A stretch of 64,000 nt of DNA from Streptomyces sp. CB02980. GTDB lineage: Bacteria; Actinomycetota; Actinomycetes; Streptomycetales; Streptomycetaceae. Positions 56,801-63,538 of the stretch are shown here, piece after piece; the first letter of the stretch is position 1, and each line of letters starts with the position of its first letter. Location: positions 59,072 through 123,071 of the forward strand of contig NZ_JACSCH020000014.1 of the NCBI RefSeq assembly GCF_014451325.2, in the 5' to 3' direction. The translations under genes and the position numbers were made by a program. A model generated the notes under the pieces. That model was not told where the DNA came from. It ran no database searches and saw nothing but the letters and a program-made list of their open reading frames with translations.

Positions 56801-57505
56801 CCCATCGCCTGGTGCCAGACCTACGGCGGCGGCCGCTCCTTCTACACCGGAGGCGGCCACACCAAGGAGTCGTACACCGAACCCGCCTTCCGCCAACACC
56901 TGCTGGGCGGCCTCCGCTACGCCACCGGCCAGGTCAAGGCCGACTGCCGGCCCCAGACCGGCTACCGCGACCTCTTCAACGGCGAGACCCACGAAGGCTG
57001 GAAGCAGGCCGGACCCGGCGGCTTCGACATCACCGACCGCGAACTCCACTCCACCGGCGGCATGGGCATGCTCTGGAACCAGGCCAAGGAACTCCGGTCC
57101 TACTCCCTCACCCTCGACTGGAAACTCACCGGCGACTCCAACTCCGGCATCTTCGTCGGCTTCCCCGCCAGTGACGACCCCTGGTCCGCCGTGAACAACG
57201 GCTACGAGATCCAGATCGACGCCACCGACGCCGCCGACCGCACCACCGGAGCCGTCTACGGCTTCAAGTCCGCCAACCTCAAGGCCCGCGACCTGGCCCT
57301 CCGCCCGCCCGGCCAGTGGAACACGTACGAGATCCGCGTCCAGGGCGAACGCCTCCAGGTCTTCCTCAACGGCATCAAGATCAACGACTTCACCAACACC
57401 GACCCCGCCCGCAGCCTCACCAGCGGCCACATCGGCATCCAGAACCACGGAGCCGCAGACCAGGCCGCCTTCCGCGACATCCGCCTCAAGGAACTCCCCT
57501 CCTGA
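53813..57505 (+). CDS. secreted fusion: sugar dehydrogenase, PKD, CBM6, ThuA and 3-keto-disaccharide hydrolase domains
   Basis: A 1,230-residue exported protein. Order: signal peptide (KSLALLTIGLLALGAPQGLA); a six-bladed glucose/sorbosone-dehydrogenase-type propeller about 45-490 (GLQGIGLDPDF, GGDIDFDAQGNLYLSTGDD, GFRNPFRFSVD, DMAFGPDGALYVLDYG); a PKD domain 496-585 (YTWDFGDGGTS); a Cys/His-containing region; a CBM6-like domain 688-815 with AEHFD start; a ThuA glutamine-amidotransferase-like domain 824-1039 (VLVFSKTAGFRHDSI, GGYMGIHAAADTE, HTHPAT, IAWCQTYGGGRSFYT); and a DUF1080 3-keto-disaccharide hydrolase domain 1050-1230 (YRDLFNGETHEGWK, GIFVGFP, NGYEIQIDATDA). Suggests oxidation then cleavage of a disaccharide outside the cell. 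GTG at 53813 with GGAGGACACCC. Confidence 0.9.
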   Translation: MHRKRLRPRKSLALLTIGLLALGAPQGLAAEPEAPTPATPADSAAEEFQQITLAKGGEEVGEPMSLAVLPDRSVLHTSRNGELRRTDAAGNTTVIGTVPVYSHDEEGLQGIGLDPDFARTKAIYLYYAPPLDTPAGDAPENGTAADFAKYDGVNRLSRFTLRADGTLDNASEKKVIDIPATRGICCHVGGDIDFDAQGNLYLSTGDDSNPFASDGFTPIDERPGRNPAFDARRTSGNTNDLRGKILRIKVADDGTYTVPEGNLFAPGTAKTRPEIYAMGFRNPFRFSVDKATGVLYVGDYGPDAGAADPKRGPAGQVEFARITKPGNFGWPFCTGNNDPYVDYDFATKTSGAGYDCAALKNDSPYNTGLVDLPPAQPAWIPYNGGSVPEFGTGSESPMGGPVYRYDPANTSPVKFPEAYDGDFFAGEFGRRWIKRIDQDANGTVASINDVPWTGTQIMDMAFGPDGALYVLDYGTAWFGGDHNSGLYRIENATGGRSPVAEAGANKTSGTAPLKVAFSSAGTTDGDGDTLTYTWDFGDGGTSTAANPTYTYRKNGTYTATVTAKDASGRTGSASVHVVVGNTAPKVTLELPAEGALFSFGDDIPFKVKVTDPEDGTIDCAKIKVTYVLGHDSHGHPVTTANGCTGTIKTSADGGHDDDANIFAVFDAEYTDGGGGGQAALTTHDQAKLQPRHRQAEHFDAQNGVNLFDKTQANGGRTVGDINDGDWISFKPYNVTGATKLTARISSGGNGGFLEVRTGSPTGPLHGSAPVPVTGSWETFQDIDVPLRNLPRKTTELFLVFKGGTGALYDLDDFTFSSAPANRNAKRVLVFSKTAGFRHDSIGTGITALKELGADSDIVIDSTEEPRQFTTNNLARYDAVVFLSTTGDVLDADQQKAFENYVSTGGGYMGIHAAADTEYDWSFYGGLVGAYFQSHPQIQPATVRAEDHTHPATAHIDGPWQRTDEWYNYRTNPRDQARVLATLDETTYQGGTMKGDHPIAWCQTYGGGRSFYTGGGHTKESYTEPAFRQHLLGGLRYATGQVKADCRPQTGYRDLFNGETHEGWKQAGPGGFDITDRELHSTGGMGMLWNQAKELRSYSLTLDWKLTGDSNSGIFVGFPASDDPWSAVNNGYEIQIDATDAADRTTGAVYGFKSANLKARDLALRPPGQWNTYEIRVQGERLQVFLNGIKINDFTNTDPARSLTSGHIGIQNHGAADQAAFRDIRLKELPS

Positions 57506-57555
57506 CGGAGCTCCCCCGACCGGCTCCCGCGCCCAGCTGACGGGAGCCCCCGGAC

Positions 57556-57595
57556 GACGGTGGGCGGGGCGGCGCCGTACCCCCCGCCCACCGTC
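57556..57595 (+). terminator. 14-bp stem terminator between fusion gene and ebo operon
   Basis: Arms GACGGTGGGCGGGG (57556-57569) and CCCCGCCCACCGTC (57582-57595) are perfect reverse complements around a 12-nt loop. It separates the ThuA-fusion gene from the operon starting at 57645. Confidence 0.75.
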
Positions 57596-57644
57596 ACCAC
57601 CCCCCAACCCCTCTTTCCGCTGGACGAGCAGGGAGGCCGACGCC

Positions 57645-58865
57645 ATGACCCACGCACCCCGCACCGGAATCTGGCTCATAGGCGCGAGAGGCTCCGTCGC
57701 CACCACCACCATGGTCGGCTGCGCCGCTCTCGTCGCCGGACTCCACCCACCCACCGGCATGGCCACCGAAACCCCCGAACTCGCCGACGCCGGACTGCCC
57801 CCACTCGCCTCCCTCGTCTTCGGCGGCCACGACACCACCGACTGCCCGCTCCCCAAACGCGCCGAACAACTCACCACCGCCGGAGTCCTCCCGTACGGCC
57901 TCACCCGGACCGTCACCCGCGAGCTCGAAGCCGCCGACCGCGAGATCCGCCCGGGCGGCCCCGCCCCCGGCGACACCCGCACCCACGAACAACTCATCAC
58001 CGCCTTCACCCACGACCTGACGGACTTCCGCCGACGCATTGGCCTGGACCGCGTCGTGGTCGTCAATGTGGCATCCACGGAGCCGGCGTCGGGGGGCGTC
58101 GGGCTCCCACCCAGCACCCTGTACGCCGCCGCCGCACTGCGCGCCGGATGCCCGTACGTCAACTTCACCCCGTCCACGGGCCTGCGCCACCCCGCCCTCG
58201 CCGCCCCGCTCGCCGCGAGCCGACTGCCGCACGCGGGCCGCGACGGCAAGACCGGCCAGACCCTGCTCCGCGCCGTACTCGCCCCGATGTTCCGTCAGCG
58301 GGCCCTGACCGTACGCGCCTGGTCCGGCAGCAACCTCCTGGGCGGCGGCGACGGTGCCGCCCTCGCCGACCCGGCCGCCGCGGCCGCCAAGAACGCCGGG
58401 AAGGAACGCGTCCTCACCGACACCCTCGGCCCCGGCGTCGAAGGCCAGGTCCACATCGACGACGTCCCCGCGATGGGGGAGTGGAAGACCGCCTGGGACC
58501 ACATCGCCTTCGACGGTTTCCTCGGCACCCGCATGATCCTCCAGACCCTCTGGCAGGGCTGCGACTCGGCCCTCGCGGCCCCCCTCGTCCTCGACCTGGC
58601 ACGCCTCACGGCCCGCGCCCACGAGAAGGGCCTCACGGGTCCCTTGGAGGACCTCGCCTTCTACTTCAAGGACCCGGAAGGCACCCCACCGGCCTCACTG
58701 GCGGAGCAGTACGACCGCCTGCTGACCTTCGGCCGCACGCTGGGCGACCGCCCGGACACGGGGGACGCGGGTACGGGTGCTACGGGTGCGGGCGATACGG
58801 GTACCGAGGGCACGGGTACGGAGGACGCGAGTACGGGGGACGCGGGGACGGGGACGGTCCGATGA
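57645..58865 (+). CDS. inositol-3-phosphate synthase-like sugar-phosphate cyclase of the ebo operon
   Basis: A 406-residue NAD-binding protein of the myo-inositol-1-phosphate synthase family. Rossmann loop LIGARGSVATT near 11-21, VNVASTEP near 140-147, NFTPSTG near 177-183, GRDGKTGQTLLR near 200-211, and SNLLGGGDGAAL near 232-243 are visible; the conserved lysines of the cyclase active site (K in KTAWDHIAFDGF and others) are partly present. It converts a hexose phosphate to a cyclitol phosphate, or a related ring closure. ATG at 57645 after GGGAGG. Residues 374-403 are TGDAGTGATG-like repeats. The stop overlaps the next start (ATGA). In cyanobacterial ebo clusters this slot holds EboD. Confidence 0.85.
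   Translation: MTHAPRTGIWLIGARGSVATTTMVGCAALVAGLHPPTGMATETPELADAGLPPLASLVFGGHDTTDCPLPKRAEQLTTAGVLPYGLTRTVTRELEAADREIRPGGPAPGDTRTHEQLITAFTHDLTDFRRRIGLDRVVVVNVASTEPASGGVGLPPSTLYAAAALRAGCPYVNFTPSTGLRHPALAAPLAASRLPHAGRDGKTGQTLLRAVLAPMFRQRALTVRAWSGSNLLGGGDGAALADPAAAAAKNAGKERVLTDTLGPGVEGQVHIDDVPAMGEWKTAWDHIAFDGFLGTRMILQTLWQGCDSALAAPLVLDLARLTARAHEKGLTGPLEDLAFYFKDPEGTPPASLAEQYDRLLTFGRTLGDRPDTGDAGTGATGAGDTGTEGTGTEDASTGDAGTGTVR
58756..58858. repeat. ACGGGT/ACGGGGG repeats at the cyclase 3' end
   Basis: Degenerate 6-12-bp units (ACGGGTGCTACGGGTGCGGGC, then ACGGGTACCGAGGGC and ACGGGGGACGCGGG) give a Thr/Gly/Asp-rich tail in the last 35 codons and end at the stop. Confidence 0.7.
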
Positions 58866-59881
58866 CCCGGCGGCATACCGGTCGGGCACAGGCCTGGGCG
58901 GAACTCCTCCGCGTATCGGCACTGTTCTCGGTGCCCGGGGACGCCCTCGCGGGCGCGGCGGCGGCCGGGGCCCGCCCCGGCCGGGGCACGCTCTGCGCGA
59001 TCGGCGCCTCCCTCTGCCTGTACGAGGCGGGAATGGCCCTCAACGACTGGGCCGACCGGGCCGAGGACGCCGCCGAACGCCCCCACCGCCCGCTGCCCTC
59101 CGGCCGTATCGCCCCGAGCGCCGCCCTCGCGGCCTCGGCGGCCCTGACGGCGGCCGGACTTGCACTGGCCTCCCGCGCGGGGCGCCCGCCCCTCGCGGTC
59201 GCCACCGCCCTCGCCGCCACGGTCTGGGCCTACGACCTCGGCCTGAAACACACCCCGGCGGGCCCCGCCACCATGGCCACGGCCCGAGCCCTCGACCTCC
59301 TCCTGGGCGCGACGGCCTCGACGGGCGAGAAGGGCGGACCCCACCGCCGCCGCGCCGTCCACGCCCTGCCGTCCGCCGCCCTGCTCGGGGCGCACACCTA
59401 CGCCGTCACCGCCGTCTCCCGCCACGAGACCCAGGGCGGCTCCACCCGCACCCCGCTCGCCGCACTCGCCGTCACCCTGGCGGTGGCCGGGGCGGCATCG
59501 GGCGAGGTGCTCGGCGCGCGGCCCGACACCACCGTCTCCTCCCCCTCCGTGCCCCCCGCCCCCGCCCCCCACCCCACCCTCCCCTCCCGCCGGCCCCTCC
59601 CGTCCTCCTGGCCGTCTCCCTCCCGCCGGCCCCTCCCCTCCCGTGGTCTCGCCCCCCTCCTCGCCCTGGCCTACGCCCGTACCCCGGCCACCCTCCTCCT
59701 CCACGCCGCGCTCAACCCGTCCGCGGCGCTCACCGAGCGGGCCGTCGGCGGGGGGATCCGGGCCACCATCCCGCTGCAGGCCGCGCTGGCCGCCCGCGCC
59801 GGGGCGCCGGGGACCGCGCTCGCACTGCTCGGCCTGGTCCCGGCCGCGCGCGCCCTCGCCCGGAAGGTGAGCCCCACATGA
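58862..59881 (+). CDS. eboC: UbiA-type prenyltransferase (EboC / SCO3242 family)
   Basis: A 339-residue integral membrane prenyltransferase with about eight hydrophobic segments. The first Asp-rich motif is NDWADRAEDAAERPHRPLPSGRI (about 61-83), split here by length limits; the second acidic region is weaker (TVWAYDLGLKHTP). It transfers a prenyl group to an unknown acceptor. It has a 35-residue Pro/Ser/Arg insertion (RRPLPSSWPSPSRRPLPS) near residue 243, encoded by two copies of a 17-bp C-rich repeat. ATG at 58862 overlaps the cyclase stop and its own stop overlaps the next start, so it is tightly coupled. Confidence 0.88.
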   Translation: MTRRHTGRAQAWAELLRVSALFSVPGDALAGAAAAGARPGRGTLCAIGASLCLYEAGMALNDWADRAEDAAERPHRPLPSGRIAPSAALAASAALTAAGLALASRAGRPPLAVATALAATVWAYDLGLKHTPAGPATMATARALDLLLGATASTGEKGGPHRRRAVHALPSAALLGAHTYAVTAVSRHETQGGSTRTPLAALAVTLAVAGAASGEVLGARPDTTVSSPSVPPAPAPHPTLPSRRPLPSSWPSPSRRPLPSRGLAPLLALAYARTPATLLLHAALNPSAALTERAVGGGIRATIPLQAALAARAGAPGTALALLGLVPAARALARKVSPT

Positions 59882-60855
59882 GTACCGCCCGTCCCGCCTC
59901 CCGCCGGCCGGCTCCTTCCCGTGCCGGATCCGCCACTCAGGTCACCGCTCCCGCCTCCTCCCACTCGGCTCCGCACTCCTCTCCGCGCTCCTCGGGCCGC
60001 CCTCGGCTCGGCTACGGCACCAACGGCCTCACCGATCTGCGGCTCGACGACGCCCTCGGGCTCCTCGCCGATCTCGGCTACGACGGGGTCGGGCTGACCC
60101 TCGACCACATGCACCTCGACCCCCTCGCCCCCGACCTGGCCGCCCGCACCGCCCAGGTCGCCCGGCGTCTCGGCCAGCTGGGGCTCGGTGTGACCGTCGA
60201 GACCGGTGCCCGTTACGTCCTCGACCCGCGCCGCAAGCACGGACCGTCCCTGCTCGACCCGGACCCCGAGGACCGTGCCGCCCGGGTCCGGCTCCTGCTG
60301 CGGGCCGTTCGGGTCGCCTCCGACCTCGGCGCGCACGCCGTGCACTGCTTCAGCGGCGTCCCAGCGGTCGACACCCCGCCGGACGTGGCATGGAAGCGGC
60401 TCGCCTCCTCGCTCACCCCTGTCCTGGAGGCCGCGGAAGCCGCCCGTGTCCCCCTGGCCGTCGAACCCGAACCCGGCCACCTCCTCGCCACCCTGGACGA
60501 CTTCCACCACCTGCGCGGACTCCTCGGCGACCCCCCGCCCGCCGTCCTCGGCCTCACCCTCGACATCGGCCACTGCCAGTGCCTCGAACCCCTCCCTCCC
60601 GCCGACTGCCTGCGCGCGGCCGCGCCCTGGGTGCACCACATCCAGATCGAGGACATGCGCCGCGGTGTGCACGAGCACCTGCCGTTCGGCGACGGTGAGA
60701 TCGACTTCCCGCCGGTCCTCACCGCCCTCGCCGAACTCACCGCCACCGGCTACCCCGGGCTGACCGTCGTCGAGCTGCCCCGCCACTCCCACGCCGGCCC
60801 CGAACTCGCCCGCACCTCCCTCTCCTTCCTGCGCCGGGAGGCCCCGACATGCTGA
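59878..60855 (+). CDS. sugar phosphate isomerase/epimerase TIM barrel of the ebo operon
   Basis: A 325-residue TIM barrel (xylose-isomerase-like). After a Ser/Pro-rich 42-residue leader, family marks are LGYGTNGLTDLRLDDAL, LGYDGVGLTLDHMH near 69-82, HAVHCFSGV near 153-161, VEPEPGH near 197-203, LTLDIGHCQCLEP near 227-239 and HIQIEDMRRGVHEHLPFGDGEID, which gives Glu/Asp/His residues for a metal site. ATG at 59878 overlaps the EboC stop. It ends 7 bp inside the EboA start. It probably isomerises or epimerises the cyclitol or sugar intermediate made by the upstream cyclase; inferred from order. Confidence 0.88.
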   Translation: MSTARPASRRPAPSRAGSATQVTAPASSHSAPHSSPRSSGRPRLGYGTNGLTDLRLDDALGLLADLGYDGVGLTLDHMHLDPLAPDLAARTAQVARRLGQLGLGVTVETGARYVLDPRRKHGPSLLDPDPEDRAARVRLLLRAVRVASDLGAHAVHCFSGVPAVDTPPDVAWKRLASSLTPVLEAAEAARVPLAVEPEPGHLLATLDDFHHLRGLLGDPPPAVLGLTLDIGHCQCLEPLPPADCLRAAAPWVHHIQIEDMRRGVHEHLPFGDGEIDFPPVLTALAELTATGYPGLTVVELPRHSHAGPELARTSLSFLRREAPTC

Positions 60856-61409
60856 CTGTCACCGCCGCCGCCCGTACCTGGCTGGACTCCGCCCTCGCCG
60901 AGGCCGAGGCCCGAGCTCCCGGGTGGGAGGAGCGCTTCGTCGCCGCGGGCCGGCACTGCGGGCGCGAGCACGCGGACGAGGCCCGCACCCTTCTCCTCCG
61001 GGCCGCCGGCGCCGACCCCGACACCCTCACCCGTCTCTACCGGCACGGCGCCGCAGCCGAGCGCCGCGCGGTCCTCCTGGCCCTCCCCGCCCTCGTCACC
61101 GGCCCCGAGGCCGTTCCTCTCGTCGAGGACGCCCTCCGCACCCACGACACCACCCTGATCGCCGCCGCCGTCGGCCCCTACGCCACCACCCACCTCACCC
61201 CCCACGCCTGGCGGCACGCCCTCCTCAAATGTCTCTTCACCGACGTCCCCGTCACCGCCGTCGCCGGACTCGCCGAACGCGCCGCCGGTGACGGCGAACT
61301 CGCCCGGATGCTCGTCGACCACGCCGCCGAACGCACCGCCGCCGGCCGCGACGTCCCCGCCGATCTGACCCGCGTCCTCGCCCTCACCGCCCCCACCGAG
61401 GAGTCCTGA
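60849..61409 (+). CDS. eboA: EboA domain protein
   Basis: A 186-residue all-helical protein of the EboA family (LDSALAEAEARAPGWEERFVAAGRHCGREHADEARTLLLR start; C-terminus with RMLVDHAAERTAAGR). The conserved RAVLLALPALV and AVGPYATTHLTPHAWRHALLKCLF blocks are present. Its biochemical role is not known; in cyanobacteria EboA belongs to a cluster needed for the export or distribution of scytonemin monomers. ATG at 60849 overlaps the preceding stop by 7 bp and the next gene begins within its stop codon (TGATG), so it is part of one coupled operon. Confidence 0.88.
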   Translation: MLTVTAAARTWLDSALAEAEARAPGWEERFVAAGRHCGREHADEARTLLLRAAGADPDTLTRLYRHGAAAERRAVLLALPALVTGPEAVPLVEDALRTHDTTLIAAAVGPYATTHLTPHAWRHALLKCLFTDVPVTAVAGLAERAAGDGELARMLVDHAAERTAAGRDVPADLTRVLALTAPTEES

Positions 61410-62257
61410 TGCGCATCTTCGACCCGCACATCCACATGACCTCGCGCACCACGGACGACTACCGGGCGATGTACGACGCCGGTGTCCGCGCCCTCGTCGA
61501 ACCGTCCTTCTGGCTCGGCCAGCCGCGCACCTCGCCCGCTTCCTTCCTCGACTACTTCGACTCCCTCCTGGGCTGGGAGCCCTTCCGTGCCGCCCAGTAC
61601 GGCATCGCCCACCACTGCGCCCTCGCCCTCAACCCGAAGGAGGCCAACGACCCCCGCTGCGTCCCCGTCCTCGACGACCTGCCCCGGTATCTCGCCAAGG
61701 ACGGTGTCGTCGCCGTCGGCGAGATCGGCTACGACTCCCTGACACCCGCCGAGGACACCGCGCTCGCCGCCCAGCTCCAGCTCGCCGCCGACCACGGCCT
61801 GCCGGCGCTCGTCCACACCCCGCACCGCGACAAGCTCACCGGCCTGCGCCGTACCGTCGACGTCGTGCGCGAGTCCGCGCTCCCCCTGGACCGCGTCCTC
61901 CTCGACCACCTCAACGAGACGACCGTCAAGGAGGCCGCCGACAGTGGCGCCTGGCTCGGCTTCTCCGTCTATCCCGACACCAAGATGGACGAGGACCGGA
62001 CGGTCGCGATCCTCAAGGAGTACGGAACCGACCGCGTTCTGGTGAACTCGGCCGCCGACTGGGGCCGTAGCGACCCCCTCAAGACCCGCGCCGTCGCCCG
62101 GGCGATGCTCGGCGCCGGTTTCACCGACGACGACGTCGACCAGGTCCTCTGGCGCAACCCCGTCGCCTTCTACGGGCTCAGCGGACGTCTCCACCTGGAC
62201 CTCCCCACCCCGCCGGACCTGCACGAGGGCAACTCCGTTCTCCGTGGCGGGGAATGA
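61409..62257 (+). CDS. eboB: TatD-family metal-dependent hydrolase (EboB)
   Basis: A 282-residue amidohydrolase-fold TatD relative. Metal-binding motifs are DPHIHM (residues 5-10), GEIGYD near 107-112, HTPHRDK near 131-137, DHLNE near 169-173 and NSAADWGRSD near 211-220. The order H-x-H, Glu, His, His, Asp matches the family. ATG at 61409 overlaps the EboA stop by one base (TGATG). Hydrolytic substrate is unknown; within ebo clusters it is called EboB. Confidence 0.88.
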   Translation: MRIFDPHIHMTSRTTDDYRAMYDAGVRALVEPSFWLGQPRTSPASFLDYFDSLLGWEPFRAAQYGIAHHCALALNPKEANDPRCVPVLDDLPRYLAKDGVVAVGEIGYDSLTPAEDTALAAQLQLAADHGLPALVHTPHRDKLTGLRRTVDVVRESALPLDRVLLDHLNETTVKEAADSGAWLGFSVYPDTKMDEDRTVAILKEYGTDRVLVNSAADWGRSDPLKTRAVARAMLGAGFTDDDVDQVLWRNPVAFYGLSGRLHLDLPTPPDLHEGNSVLRGGE

Positions 62258-62266
62258 GGCGTCCCC

Positions 62267-63538
62267 ATGCGCTTCCGGCACCCCGACGGCTCCACCGTCC
62301 ACCTCGCCTACTGCACCAACGTGCACCCGGCCGAGACCCTCGACGGCGTCCTCGCCCAGCTCCGCGACCACTGCGAGCCGGTCCGCCGCCGCCTCGGCCG
62401 TGACCGCCTCGGCATCGGCCTCTGGCTCGCCCGGGACGCCGCCCGCTCGCTGACCACCGACCCGGCCTCGCTCCGCGCCCTGCGCGCCGAACTCGACCGC
62501 CGCGGCCTCGAAGTGGTCACCCTGAACGGCTTCCCGTACGAGGGGTTCGGCGCCGACGAGGTCAAGTACCGCGTCTACCAGCCCGACTGGACCCACCCCG
62601 ATCGTCTCGCCCACACCACCGACCTCGCCCGGCTCCTCGCCGCGCTGCTCCCCGAGGACGTCACCGAAGGGTCCGTCTCCACCCTGCCCCTCGCCTGGCG
62701 CACCCCCTTCGACGCCGAGGCCGCCACCACCGCCCGCACGGCCCTGGCGACGCTCGCCGGACGGCTCGACGCCCTGGAGGAACTCACCGGGCGGAGCATC
62801 CGCATCGGGCTCGAACCGGAGCCCGGCTGCATCGTCGAGACCGTCGCCGACGCCGTCGCCGCGCTCACCGCCGCACCGAACCCGAGCCCCGCGCCAGGCA
62901 CGAGCCCCGAGCCGAGCTCCGCACCGGACCCGAGCTCCGCGTCGAGCGCCGTACCGAACCCCCGCATCGGCGTCTGCGTCGACACCTGTCATCTCGCGAC
63001 CTCCTTCGAGGACCCGCGCACCGCCCTGGACTCGCTCGCCGCCGCCGGCATCGCCGTGCCCAAGGCGCAGCTCTCCGCCGCGCTCCACGCGGAACACCCG
63101 CACCTCCCCGAGGTCAGGGCGGCGCTCGCCGCGTTCGCCGAGCCCCGCTTCCTCCACCAGACCCGCACCAGAACCGCCGCCGGCCTCCGAGGCACCGACG
63201 ACCTCCCCGAGGCGCTCGCCACCTCCGACCACCACGTCACGACCGCCCACGGTCTTCCCGACGCGACCCCCTGGCGCGCCCACTTCCACGTCCCCCTGCA
63301 CGCTCCCCCCGCCCCTCCGCTGAGCTCCACGCTCCCCGTCCTCCAGGACGCCCTCGCCCTCCTCGTCGGAGGCCCGCACCCGCGCACCCACCACCTGGAG
63401 GTCGAGACGTACACCTGGCAGGCCCTTCCGCCCGAGAGCCGCCCCCGCACCAGGGCCCGGCTCGCCGACGGCATCGCCGCCGAACTGACCCTGGCCCGCG
63501 ACCTGCTGACCGACCTCGGCCTCAAGGAACTGCCATGA
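62267..63538 (+). CDS. eboE: metabolite traffic protein EboE
   Basis: A 423-residue xylose-isomerase-like TIM barrel of the EboE type: MRFRHPDGSTVHLAYCTNVHPAE start, NGFPYEGFGADEVKYRVYQPDWT near 85-107, IGLEPEPGCIVETV near 178-191, GVCVDTCHLATSFEDP near 223-238 and LEVETYTWQALP near 378-389. The middle has a Pro/Ser-rich insertion (APGTSPEPSSAPDPSS). ATG at 62267 is nine bases after the EboB stop; the stop overlaps the next gene (ATGA). Role in moving or modifying a prenylated metabolite is inferred from ebo clusters. Confidence 0.9.
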   Translation: MRFRHPDGSTVHLAYCTNVHPAETLDGVLAQLRDHCEPVRRRLGRDRLGIGLWLARDAARSLTTDPASLRALRAELDRRGLEVVTLNGFPYEGFGADEVKYRVYQPDWTHPDRLAHTTDLARLLAALLPEDVTEGSVSTLPLAWRTPFDAEAATTARTALATLAGRLDALEELTGRSIRIGLEPEPGCIVETVADAVAALTAAPNPSPAPGTSPEPSSAPDPSSASSAVPNPRIGVCVDTCHLATSFEDPRTALDSLAAAGIAVPKAQLSAALHAEHPHLPEVRAALAAFAEPRFLHQTRTRTAAGLRGTDDLPEALATSDHHVTTAHGLPDATPWRAHFHVPLHAPPAPPLSSTLPVLQDALALLVGGPHPRTHHLEVETYTWQALPPESRPRTRARLADGIAAELTLARDLLTDLGLKELP

